Origin: Gliomastix tumulicola | Taxonomy: Eukaryota > Ascomycota > Sordariomycetes > Hypocreales > Bionectriaceae | Direction: 5' to 3' | DNA: 64,000 nt | Assembly: GCA_001599755.1 (NCBI GenBank) | Contig: BCHX01000005.1 | Coordinates: 3,282,409 to 3,346,408 of the forward strand | Shown: positions 1 through 9,463 of the stretch, one piece after another | Numbering within the stretch: position 1 is the stretch's first letter | Layout of the letters: the number at the start of each line of letters is the position of its first letter | Made by a program: the position numbers and the translations under genes | The notes under the pieces: generated by a model | The model's database searches: none | What the model was told of the DNA's origin: nothing | The model's input: the letters and a program-made list of their open reading frames with translations, nothing else

Positions 1-1331
1 CAACCCTCTCGTTCGGCGTATCGGCTGAGCACTTTGCGATGGTCCGTATTCTCCTGGAAAAAGGCGCCCGCGTTTGCTGCTTTGCGGCGCAAAGCAGATG
101 GTCTCCTCTTCACTTGGCACTGCAAGGCCGGAGCGAGATCTTTTCCCTCGAAACGGCAAAAGCATTGATATCACGGGGTGCAGATATGGCTTCCTACGAG
201 TCTCTTTGCTGGGATCTAACGCACAAGTGCTCGGAGTCGGAGACCATTCGCAAATTTGGCCATTGGCTGATGAATTATTTGCCCGACCACAACCCCATGG
301 GGGGACATCGCTATGAATATAGCCTATGCTTTCGTGGCACGCCAATTCAAGCTGCATGCTTCGGCGGATTTACAAGGGCTTTCAGACTTCTTGAGGAGAC
401 CGGTGCCGATGTACATGCGTCTGCCGCGGATGGCTCAGGCTTGACGGCTCTCCAAGCTGCTATCCATGGTGGCCCCGAATTTTGGGACCATATTACGACT
501 CCTGCAGGTACTAACGCCTAGGATCAGATAGTCGAAAACTTGATTCGAGCCGGTGCGGATGTCAATGCTCCAGCAGCTATCGATGCCGGTTTTACGGCCC
601 TGCAGATGGCGATTTTGCAAAAACGTGAAGTCATCACGAAGAAGCTTCTCACCCTAGGCGCCGATATCCACTGCAGGTCTTCTACAAAAGTCGGATGCAC
701 AGCACTCCAAGCAGCTGCCATATCAGGAAACGTTGAATTAGTTTTTACCTTGCTAGAGGCCAACGCCGATGTCAACTCCGCTCCTGGATCCGACTATGGC
801 AAGACCGCTCTCCAAGCTGCTTGTTGTATCAACAATATGGAAATGGCGGAGGCTCTACTCGAACACGGCGCAGATGCTAATGCCCCTCCTTGCAGGGTTC
901 GAGGAGCAACCGCACTACAGTATGCCGCAATGAATGGCAACTTAGATCTAGTGGTCAGACTTCTCGGGGCAGGGGCAGATATTAACGGCCCAGCTGCCGC
1001 TGTAGATAGACGTACGGCCTTGGAAGCCGCTGCGGAGAACGGACGCCTGGACATTATGCACCTGCTCTTACAAGAAGATCCGGATCTGGACGAGTCGAGC
1101 ACGCGTGAGAAGTGCAAAAGAGCGGCTGACCTAGCCGAAAAGGAGGCACGAAGGCCTATCGCAGCGTTTCTTCGAGACTGGAGGAGACCTTCTAGCAACG
1201 AGGCATTCGTTACATTGCCTGACCCTGGGTTTGTCAACCCGCAGGATTTGTTTCTAGGGGAATTTGCCGACTTAAGTGATATCACGTTTTCCTATAAAAA
1301 CACCATTTCTACTTTGATAGGTCATCTATGA
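1..1331 (+). CDS. Ankyrin-repeat protein, 3' part (5' end outside window)
   Basis: The frame is open from base 3, so the gene begins upstream; the ATG at 39 lies inside a repeat (LLEKGA) and is not a convincing start. Between about 585 and 1080 there are five tandem units of about 35 residues with the ankyrin pattern TALQ-A-A-...-LL--GAD-N, followed by a non-repeat tail and a stop at 1329-1331. Ankyrin repeats are protein-binding scaffolds; no catalytic domain is visible here, and fungal proteins of this type often carry NACHT or F-box domains upstream. One repeat is interrupted by an in-frame TAG at 519-521 and is about 15 codons too long. A CTAAC at 511-515 looks like an intron branch point. 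A frame-keeping intron at 469-531 (GT...AG, 63 nt) would remove the stop but shorten the repeat to about 29 residues. Otherwise the gene is broken there. The coding family is clear; the splice model is not. Confidence 0.7.
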
Positions 1332-2507
1332 GAGAGCCGTTAAGTGTTCCTCGTGATAAACTGGAGACGATGTTCGCCACGATCTCATGAAGCTCCGACG
1401 TGCCCCCATTTTGCATTGTTGGCACAGAAACTGGCAGTCTTAATCTTCATGCCCCATAATGAGATTGGCACTCCCTGATCCGTCTCTATCAATTTCTCCA
1501 TGATATGATCGGACGTGATGGTCAACTTGGAACGTCGCAAGAAGATTTTGTACGCGTGGAGATCTCTGCTGTACCCGGTCGAGTGGTCCGCCAAAGAGGC
1601 ACTGGGCCTGAAATAATGAATAAAAAACAGCCTTCAAATCTTCCCTAACTTGTCGGGAGACGGCATAGGCTGAATACATACAGGCCACTAGAGCTCCTGC
1701 ACCTTACGCCGGGGATATCCGTAGCCTCCCCATCATCGCTTCTCAGCAGCGCATTAGACAGTCCTCTAAATGACCGCATTTCTGTCCACTAGACTGCCAA
1801 AGATGACAGGACCGGAAATCGCTTCATCATTTCCACCAATTTGGCATTATTGCCCACTCATTGACGCCTTCTATCGATAGGGCTGCGACTATCAAGCCTA
1901 GAAGGCCTGGATCGTTGCTAGCTTCATCGAACCCCTGAAGGTCGGCCCCGCCTACCACCGTCCACGCTTCCATTCGCGGCCGCCAAGCGCCGACTAGCAG
2001 ATCTGGATCGAGTAGACTGCCCGTTGTTCAGCTCCTGTCGGGCTGGACCAGTGGAAGTGCGTGTCCCGATTCTGTTGGCGGGCTTGTCGCGTTCTGGGCT
2101 TCCACGTGGGAGGCCTTCCAAGCAAGACCCTGTGATTTGGTTGGAGAGGCAGCGCGATGACAACTGCCGAAAGGGCTCTCATGTTCTGGATTGGGAGTGC
2201 CCCTTCCGCCGAAAAGGGCCTGGCCACATTGGCATCCGTCAGGGCTGGCGGGTGACCAACTGTGATAGGTCTGGGAGAGGCCGAGACTATTGGAGCTGGC
2301 GCTTTGGTGGGAAATTGCACCACCCTCTCGACCTTTGTTGATGTCCCCAGGACCAGACATATATAGATGGGACCTGGAATTCGGTTGCGAGTCGTTTTTC
2401 CTTTGTTCAGCACATGAATTTCAGTATCCGGCGTTCACACTGCTTTTGCGCTCCTCCTCACCCTTTGTCACTCCTTCCTGCGCACCCCCACCCTCACTAA
2501 TAACACC
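1332..2507. other. Intergenic region between ankyrin gene and GH16 gene
   Basis: About 1.2 kb with no convincing gene. Short frames on both strands (for example 1440-1688 minus) match nothing I recognise and lack clear splice signals. The last 150 bases are the GH16 promoter. Confidence 0.6.
2360..2366 (+). promoter_or_regulatory. TATA-like box of the GH16 gene
   Basis: TATATAG lies 142 bases before the ATG at 2508, with a pyrimidine-rich stretch between about 2440 and 2490, a common arrangement in filamentous fungal promoters. Confidence 0.45.
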
Positions 2508-3426
2508 ATGAAGGTCACGATCGCCTTCGCCAGCCTGCTGGCCTTCGCCTCGGCCTGGGAGTCCCCCCAGTACACCAACTACACCCGCCTCTGGCAGGCC
2601 GCCTTCGTCGGCCCCCGCGGCCAGGCGCCGCACCCGGGCAGCTGGAACATCATCACGGGCGACGAGAACTACAACAACGAGTTCCAGCGCTTCACGTCGA
2701 GCCCACGGAATGTGGGGCTCTCGGGCGCGGGCGCGCTGCAGATCCAGGCGCAGCGCGACGCCACGGCGCCCAAGGGCTGGACGTCGGCGCGCATCGAGTC
2801 CAAGTACACGCTGATCCCGCGCGACGGTAAAGTGTCGCGCGTCGAGTCGTCGCTGCGGCTGGCGGGCAACCCGAAGGCGCACAAGCAGGGCATCTGGCCC
2901 GCCTTCTGGATGCTCGGCGACTCGTACCGCAAGGGCCTCAAGCCGTGGCCCGAGTGCGGCGAGATCGACATCATGGAGAACATCAACGGGGAGCCGATTG
3001 CCCATGCGACGACGCACTGCGACAAGTATCCTGGGGGCGCCTGCAACGAGCCCGTGGGACTGTCTTCGGCGGCGACGCTGGCTGATAACAAGTTCCACGT
3101 GTGGCGCGTCGAGTTCAACCGCACGAGCAGGGACTGGAAGCAGCAGAGCATCACTTGGACTGTCGACGGCGTGCAGTTTCACCGCATCACTGGGCAGACT
3201 GTGAACAGCGCGACGGTGTGGGCGTCGCTGGCTCAGAGCCCGCTGTATATCATTCTCAACATAGCGGTTGGTGGTAACTGGGTAAGTCAGCCTCTTTTGG
3301 ATCAGCAAGCTCGAGGATGACCATACTGACAATCGAGTACAGCCTGGCCCGCCTAATGCTGATACCTGGGGCGGCACTGGAAGCATGATGGAAGTTGGCT
3401 ATGTCGCTCACTACGTGTCCAAGTAG
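2508..3426 (+). CDS. Secreted GH16 endo-beta-1,3(4)-glucanase-like glycoside hydrolase
   Basis: Two exons, 2508-3281 and 3343-3426, joined across a 61-nt intron (GTAAGT donor, ACTGAC branch point at 3325-3330, CAG acceptor), give 285 residues. Without splicing the frame stops at 3320 inside the fold, while splicing restores a typical GH16 end (GGNW|PGPPNADTW). Residues 1-16 form a signal peptide ending ASA, so the protein is secreted. The catalytic motif GEIDIMENI lies near residue 152, with E152 the expected nucleophile, D154 the assistant and E157 the acid/base. Family GH16 retaining enzymes cut beta-1,3 or mixed beta-1,3/1,4 glucans; exact substrate cannot be read from sequence. The length fits a bare catalytic domain without a carbohydrate-binding module or GPI signal. 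Likely roles are wall remodelling or glucan degradation. It has no visible link to the NRPS. Confidence 0.92.
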
Positions 3427-4054
3427 ATGCCGTTCTCGGACTCGTAGCGGATGATGCGGGTTTTATCGTCCCTATTCTTTTCGTATGTTGGAAGGCGATG
3501 GTATTTGTCACGGCGTTCGGCTTCGGATGCCAGTGGAGTTTGTCTTGTATACTAGAAAGAGCGTGATACCCGGGTATCATCAGCAAATAGAGGGGACATC
3601 TGCTGCTATTAAGAGCAAGCGAATCTCTTTCAAAGCCCTCTGCTGTCAAGGTTCACCTGGTCCATCTCCGTCTAGCCGCTAGCGCGCGCTGAATCCCCAT
3701 GTGCACAGCCCACTCGCCTGACAAGATCCCCCGCCGGCTTGTGAGGGTGACCGCTGACGTAGGAGGTTCGTGTCCCGCCTTCAGGGACCGTTAAGCCCTA
3801 GAGAACGTCACAAGTCACACAAACTCTTGCAAGCTCGTCCGTCAGATGGGACGTTGGACGCCAAGCATGCATGCATCTGGGCGGGATGAAGACCCGAGGG
3901 TGTTATCTCCATGACGGAGGGCGGGATATAAAAGCTACTCAGTGCGTGTGGCACCACCCACTGTCGTTCAGAGTACCTTTCATCTCTCCCTTTGTACTCC
4001 AATTCTCTCATGCGGTGTGCTGATACTGCACGCGTCAGCCGAGGAATATAGAGA
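3427..4054. other. Intergenic region and promoter of the antiporter gene
   Basis: About 630 bases without a gene. It contains an alternating GCATGCATGCAT tract at 3865-3876 and the TATA box of the following gene. Small minus-strand frames here are not supported by any motif. Confidence 0.6.
3927..3934 (+). promoter_or_regulatory. TATA box of the Na+/H+ antiporter gene
   Basis: TATAAAAG is a near-consensus TATA box 121 bases upstream of the ATG at 4055, followed by a CT-rich leader (about 3985-4010). Confidence 0.55.
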
Positions 4055-5639
4055 ATGTCTGGTGTTTGGACCATCCCGTTGGAGCTTACCAACTTCAACA
4101 CCATCGTCTCCGTGCTGGGAGGCTTTATCTCCCTCTTCGGCCTGGTGTCGTACCTGCTCAAGGAGCATTACTACTTATCCGAGGCCCGTGAGACACCGAG
4201 CCCCATGCATCCTCATTGGCCTCCTTTATTACTCCCCTACTAACGGCGACAGTAATCTCCCTCCTCACAGGCATCGCGTTCGGCCCCCTCGGCGCCAACT
4301 TCATCCGCCCCAAGAGCTATGCATTCTGCGGTCAGCTAGGCGTCTCCGAGGACGAGTGCCAGCGGAACCTCGACAGCATCACCCTCAACTTCTCCCGTCT
4401 GGTGCTGGGCGTCCAGCTCGTCATCGCGGGGATCCAGCTGCCGAGCAAGTACCTCGTCAGGGAATGGCGCTCGCTGTCCCTCCTCGTCGGCCCGGGCATG
4501 GTCTGCATGTGGCTCGCGACGAGCATCATCGTGCACATCGTCGCCGCGCCGCCGTCCTTCCTCTACTCCCTCGCCGTCGGCGCCTGCGTGACCCCGACGG
4601 ACCCCGTGCTCTCCAACGTCATCGTCAAGGGCAAGTTTGCCGACCAGAACTTCTCCCGCGAGCTGCAGAACCTCATCATCGCCGAGTCGGGCGCCAACGA
4701 CGGCCTCGGCTACCCGTTTCTCTTCTTCGCGCTGTACCTGATCCGCTTCACCGCTGGTGGGACGTCCGTCACTGCCGCGGGGCTTGGTGAGTCCTTTGGT
4801 GTCTGGGTCGCCCTGACCTGGGGTTACGTTATCATCCTCAGCATTCTATACGGCGCTGCCGTCGGCTGGCTCGGAAAGGTCCTGCTCCACTGGTGCGAGC
4901 AGCGCAACTTCGTCGACCGTGAGAGCTTCCTCGTCTTCGCCATCTCCCTGGCTCTCTTCGTCCTAGGCACTTGCGGACTCATCGGCACCGACGAGGTCCT
5001 GGCCTGCTTCGTCGCGGGCAATGCGCTGACATGGGACGACTGGTTCCGCGTCGAGACCGAGGACGACTCTCTCCAGCCGACCATAGACATGCTGCTCAAC
5101 GTCTCCGTCTTCCTCTGGTACGGCGCCGCGATGCCCTGGTTCCGGTTCGGCGACGACGGCGTCATGCAGACCTGGCGGCTCATCGTTCTCGCCGCTGCTG
5201 TGCTTCTCTTCCGCAGGCTGCCGTTCATCATCACTATGTACATGTGTGGCTGGATACCCGAGATCACCGAGACCAAGCAGGCCGTCTTCATGGGTTTCTT
5301 CGGTCCGATCGGCGTGTCGGCCGTCTACTACATCTTCGTGACGGTCGACTTCATCGAGAAGCACCTCGCTGATGAGGCCGGCGCGCTGTCAAGCGAGGCG
5401 GAGAAGTTTGCGGAGCTGGTCAGGACCGTTGTCTGGTTCCTCTGCACGTGCAGCATAGTGGGTGTCCTCTCTCTCTTCCCCCCGTGGTGTCCGGCTCCTG
5501 GTTTCGACTGACGACTTCCCTTCTTTGGCAGATCATTCACGGGATCAGTATTCCCCTCGGCGCACTGGGGACACTGGCTCCAAGGGCCATTGGACGCGTG
5601 CTTCCTGACGGGCCACTGGGCGATCGGTTGCGAGAATGA
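4055..5639 (+). CDS. Plasma-membrane Na+/H+ antiporter (Nha1/Sod2 type, CPA1 family)
   Basis: Three exons (4055-4187, 4253-5457, 5532-5639) give 481 residues. Intron 1 (65 nt, GTGAGA donor, CTAAC at 4240-4244) must end at 4252: this keeps the first helix as LSEALISLLTGIAFGP, whereas a later AG at 4270 would delete part of it. Intron 2 (74 nt, GTGGGT donor, ACTGAC at 5507-5512) leads to the last helix, IIHGISIPLG. The hydrophobic profile suggests about twelve membrane helices. Family hallmarks are TPTDPV near residue 158 and ESGANDG near 189, whose aspartates D161 and D194 are expected in cation binding. The protein should exchange Na+ (or K+/Li+) for protons to export salt and set cytosolic pH. 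It is close in length to fission yeast Sod2 (about 470 residues) and lacks the long cytosolic tail of budding yeast Nha1. Confidence 0.92.
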
Positions 5640-6128
5640 TCAGTGTCACTAATTAGGACTTCTGGAAGGATCCATCAGGGTCTCACGCACGCACACAACA
5701 CGAAGTTGTTGGTTCAGCCCCTGGTGAGCGGCACAGCAGTTCTTCCATCGAGCCGTTCACGCGTGCACACGTTCTTGCATACAATAAAGGGCGGCACGCA
5801 AGGTTGGACCGTGATCTTGGCAGACTTATTCTACCTGAAAGTGCCGCAAACTTCAGATACGACGAGAAGTCGGTGTGCAAAGGTCCACTGCCCAGCCCTT
5901 GGCTTGATGCAGAGTATAGTAGTAACTACATACATTCGATGACGAGAACCTGGCCTGCCATGGATTGGAGTCTAGATTCACAATGCCACTGCAATTCCCC
6001 GCTGCTGCCTGCCTGACTGCCCACCCACGCCGCTTTTCTGCAGCAAATTTGCTGCGCCTCTTTTCTTGCTATAAAATCTTCTCGTCGGCTCACCAGACTT
6101 TGCAAAACCAGAGACCCAAGCCATCAAC
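5640..6128. other. Intergenic region upstream of the F-box-like gene
   Basis: About 490 bases with no supported gene; it holds the antiporter 3' end and the promoter of the next gene. Overlapping short plus-strand frames at 5643-6016 have no recognisable content. Confidence 0.6.
6070..6077 (+). promoter_or_regulatory. TATA box of the F-box-like gene
   Basis: TATAAAAT lies 59 bases before the ATG at 6129. The short spacing suggests a short 5' leader. Confidence 0.5.
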
Positions 6129-7703
6129 ATGGGCTACTCCGAAGTCCTCTGCAGCATTTGCGGCGTCAGCTTCAACGTATGTCGTTTCCGGGCACCCGGC
6201 GAACCCCCGGAGGCAGCCTGGTTCAACAATGGTACCGAGGTCAGACCTTTTATCGACGTGGTCAGCGACATTGGTGACTGGAGCTATGGAATGGAATGGC
6301 CATGCATCGAGGAAGGCTGCTACTTCATCCGCCGCTCCGACAAGAAGCCGGCAGATGAGTCTGAGGAAGATGGTTCCAAGTCCGAGAGCGATCACGCATC
6401 GTCCAGTCACAACGTCGATGACGAGCCGCAGGACGACAACGACAACGACGACGAGTGGCGGGGTGTATACAAAGACGGTTGTTGTTTCGACCATTCCTAC
6501 GATGAAAACCTATCGGACACACCTGAGGAGCAATGGGAGCGTTGGCCCCGGCCCCTGAGCGAGTGTCCCGTTCCCAGTAGCCCGCCCGCAGGATACGAGG
6601 ACATGGGCGAGTATTTTGAAGCAACCGGATGCTGGGAGCATGTCTCAGCAACACGAGACTGTTATGCACACGGGGGCTATCACGGCATCGCCATCAGCGT
6701 CGAGGCCATGAGGGGATGCAACACGGCCCAGTGCCTCGTGCCCAAGCCGACCGAAGAATGGGAACACTGGGAACCCAGGGCCGATGACGAGCCCTTTGAG
6801 CTCGAGGGAGACTACTTTCTGAGCGGCCTGACGGATCACATGCGGGACAGGGACGACGAATACCCGCTGGTGTTCCCGCCGCGGCACAACTGCAGTGGGC
6901 CCGATGCCGATAATTACAACCATCACAACCGCAGCCTATCCTCACTCGCTATGGCGTTTCACCCGGCGTGTCTGGAGGTGTTCAAGCGGGCCTCGATGCA
7001 TCGCTACGGCATTGTCGATATCAAAGGCCTGACGGGCTGGTTTCGCCTCGAGGCAAATCACGACGCTTTCTACTCCTTCCCTCGACATTCCGATGTTCAA
7101 GAGGGATGGCACCCAAGGTGGCACCACCAAATCGGGAGTGAGTACTTAGTAGCGAATCCCTGCTTCGTTCCCGAGCTCGACTCCATCCTCTCCAAGGCCA
7201 AGTCTGGCTCGCGCCCCGACGCTACTTCTGTCAAAGCAGACATAGACGAAACAGTGCACCACGCACTCGAGGACGTCCTTTCCGAGCTTCCGTACGATAT
7301 CAGGCTCAAAATTGCCCTCTGCCTGACCATAGAGGACCTAGCCAACCTCCGCCAGATCACACCGGCTTTCGAGGGTTTGCCGCAGTCAGTGTACCGTACT
7401 CTGATGCGAGACACTATGCCGTGGTTGTACGAGACCTGGTGCTCGATGCCGATCTCGCGTTGGGCCACCACTACGGCAAAAAGGTTGCGGAAGGGAGAGA
7501 AACCGGAGAGTGTCCCGATGGAGCCGCTGGATCTAGAGGCCACGGACTACGTGGCGCTGGCGTTCGAGCTCGTGCGTACCGAGAAGACAGCCCTGGGGCT
7601 GCAGAACCGGAGGAGAATTTGGAAAGACTGTGAGGAGATTTTGCGGAGGGTAGATGCGTATCGGGAGAAGGGACAGATCGGGCCAAGAGAGGAGGCTATC
7701 TGA
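6129..7703 (+). CDS. Fungal F-box-like protein with N-terminal CxxC motif
   Basis: A single exon of 524 residues. The start reads MGYSEVLCSICGVSFN, with a C8-x-x-C11 pair typical of a fungus-specific family that I recognise by its blocks: EPPEAAW near residue 26, GYHGIAISVEAMRGCN near 180, FHPACLEVFKR near 278, and GSEYLVANPCF near 337. A GTATGT at 6177 looks like a splice donor, but the sequence after it continues the family block, so I read through it. Residues about 75-110 form an acidic low-complexity spacer. An F-box-like helical segment spans about residues 378-425 (VLSELPYDIRLKIALCLTIE). F-box proteins usually tether substrates to an SCF ubiquitin ligase through Skp1; the substrate is unknown and Skp1 binding is inferred. 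No link to the NRPS is visible. Confidence 0.8.
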   Translation: MGYSEVLCSICGVSFNVCRFRAPGEPPEAAWFNNGTEVRPFIDVVSDIGDWSYGMEWPCIEEGCYFIRRSDKKPADESEEDGSKSESDHASSSHNVDDEPQDDNDNDDEWRGVYKDGCCFDHSYDENLSDTPEEQWERWPRPLSECPVPSSPPAGYEDMGEYFEATGCWEHVSATRDCYAHGGYHGIAISVEAMRGCNTAQCLVPKPTEEWEHWEPRADDEPFELEGDYFLSGLTDHMRDRDDEYPLVFPPRHNCSGPDADNYNHHNRSLSSLAMAFHPACLEVFKRASMHRYGIVDIKGLTGWFRLEANHDAFYSFPRHSDVQEGWHPRWHHQIGSEYLVANPCFVPELDSILSKAKSGSRPDATSVKADIDETVHHALEDVLSELPYDIRLKIALCLTIEDLANLRQITPAFEGLPQSVYRTLMRDTMPWLYETWCSMPISRWATTTAKRLRKGEKPESVPMEPLDLEATDYVALAFELVRTEKTALGLQNRRRIWKDCEEILRRVDAYREKGQIGPREEAI

Positions 7704-7969
7704 TGGAGGCGTTGGAAATATCTCATACGTTGTCGATAGAAATAAGTCAGGGTGACGAGTATCAGTAACAAAATCTCAAAAGCGGAATACAAGCCTTGAA
7801 TTCAGAAAGACCTCGAAACACGAGAAAAGCGAGAGCATTGCTGTCTATTCTACGGGATTTTGACTTCGCCTTGCGTCTTGCAACCATATTCCACGGTTGA
7901 ATTGTCACGCAAAAGATAAGCAGATGTAGGAGTAGTGACAAAGTTCTATTCTTACCACCATGAATGGAT
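7704..7969. other. 3' flank of the F-box-like gene
   Basis: About 270 bases of non-coding sequence between the F-box-like stop and the WD40 remnant. I see no motif in it. Confidence 0.5.
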
Positions 7970-8505
7970 TCAACCAGGAATAGTCTCCGAGAATCTCACC
8001 ACTAGCACTCGGCCAGAGAGGCAGCCAATGGCAACTGCCAGTCCTGCTTGTTGGGCCGATATTGTTGAGAGAGCCAAATCACGTTTCTCCCGTCTGTTGT
8101 AATCCATACACGATATTCGCTCAATTTCAAGCGATTTGAGGCCATATGTGGTCGCATCCATATGCCAGGCTGCAGGGTGCCGTCTTCTTCTTTTGAGGGT
8201 AGCCCGTAACCAGAATCTCGACAATTCCATGCCGAAAGCCAGCCGCCAGCCGGTCGCCCTCCGGCGAAAAGACGACATCTTTAACCCGGTTACTAACGCT
8301 CCCAAGAGTGTGTAGACACCTGCCATCTGTCATGGCATCCCATATGTTGATCGTCGCTCCCTGCTCTGTGCAAGAAGCTACCAACTGGCTGTCGGGTGAA
8401 AGCAAAGCCCACTCCGCCTCTTTAACGCGGTGTTTACACTTGCGGGTTACTTCTGTGAATGTCGAAGGTAAGGTAGCAAGGACCGGATTGCCAAGTCCTT
8501 TATCT
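7970..8505 (-). pseudogene. WD40-repeat gene remnant
   Basis: Read on the minus strand, bases of about 8505 down to 8127 encode WD40 blades: LLSPDSQLVASC...INIWDAMTDG, then VVFSPEGDRLAAGFRHGIVEI. A second minus-strand frame at about 8100-7980 continues with ALSTISAQQAGLAVAIGCLSG, blade-like sequence out of frame with the first. There is no start codon, no complete propeller, and stops lie on both sides. WD40 arrays of this style sit at the C-terminus of fungal NACHT-WD40 (NLR-like) proteins. I infer a decayed 3' fragment of such a gene. An intron joining the two frames is possible, but the missing N-terminus makes a functional gene unlikely. Confidence 0.55.
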
Positions 8506-9366
8506 GACGAACTTTATCACGCTTACGATTCCTTCGAGGTTGGATGGCAGCAGCCAAACCGATGGGCGAGGCTACGGGTGTGTAGCATTCCATATCTAAA
8601 AATACATTACACGCAGTTCGCATTTAATGCATGATGACACATGGCATATTTCATGGATCGACGGTCAACCCAATCACTCCAGCAAAGAAGTAGAGACTGC
8701 AACAGTTACTCATCCATCATGCTTCATGATGCGAATTGCATCCTCAGTCTAGCACATACGACCATACCCACCAGAAAATACGGGATCCCGTCCGCTCTCC
8801 CAGTGTCAAGCTGGTGAGGGGCTGATTAGTAGTTGGGTCGGTGACGACCAGCGAATACCGGCTGTTGTATGTTTTTTCTTTTTAGTTTCTTTTTGGTCCT
8901 ACACTTTTGCTGAAAGTGCTGGCCAGTAAGTGGTCTTCAGAACGCGTCTACTTGACTCCCTCTAAGAAGCAGAGCGTTGGCATACCTCAAGGCATCGTCG
9001 TTGATGCGTTCTAATTTCAACAGTGAGTGTAAAAGCAGCATGATGCTACGGAATGGGTCGCCCAGGTCAGTCGTAGTCAGGTTTAGAAGCATGAGAGCAT
9101 GAAGTAAGCATGGAGAGAAATGTGTTTAGGATGACGGCATGGGCGAAGTCGTAGCGATGAAAATGCCACCACCCCATCTACTTGTACTAATTCCTAACGC
9201 ACATACATTGCCCTATTCATCGATATTTTTGGCGCATGCAACCGTGACTGTCAAGATCAGGACGCAATCCCGTTAAGGTGCCTGGTGTTGCTGTCGATTT
9301 GCGAAACACCGAAGCATCCACATGACTAGCCCTCATAATCTGCTGATCTGAAAATTATTACATGAC
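8506..9366. other. Gene-poor stretch upstream of tRNA-Ser copy 1
   Basis: About 860 bases of moderately AT-rich DNA with no credible coding frame, no tandem repeat and no recognisable mobile element. Confidence 0.5.
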
Positions 9367-9448
9367 GGCGTGGTGGCAGAGTGGTCTAATGCGCAAGACT
9401 AGAAATCTTGTTCCTTCGGGAGCGTCTGTTCGAATCAGGCCCACGTCG
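9367..9448 (+). tRNA. tRNA-Ser (anticodon AGA), copy 1
   Basis: An 82-nt class II tRNA. The acceptor stem is GGCGTGG with CCACGTC and discriminator G. The D arm follows (GGCAGAGTGGTCTAATGC). The anticodon stem CAAGA/TCTTG closes the loop CTAGAAA, giving anticodon AGA, which reads TCT and, with A34 converted to inosine, TCC and TCA. The long variable arm TTCCTTCGGGAG is typical of serine tRNAs. The T arm is GTCTG-TTCGAAT-CAGGC. There is no intron. A second identical copy lies on the opposite strand at 11912-11993. Confidence 0.95.
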
Positions 9449-9456
9449 GCAGTTCC

Positions 9457-9463
9457 TTTTTTT
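9457..9463 (+). terminator. RNA polymerase III terminator after tRNA-Ser copy 1
   Basis: A run of seven T residues starts 9 bases after the tRNA 3' end, as expected for a Pol III stop. Confidence 0.75.

Noticed and set aside
2421..3386. Minus-strand frame of 321 codons across the GH16 gene
   Set aside because: It is a shadow of the GC-rich glucanase exon; the plus strand has a signal peptide, catalytic motif and intron.
6177..6240. Possible intron beginning GTATGT in the F-box-like gene
   Set aside because: The sequence after it encodes the family block EPPEAAW in frame, and no good branch point and acceptor pair restores the frame.
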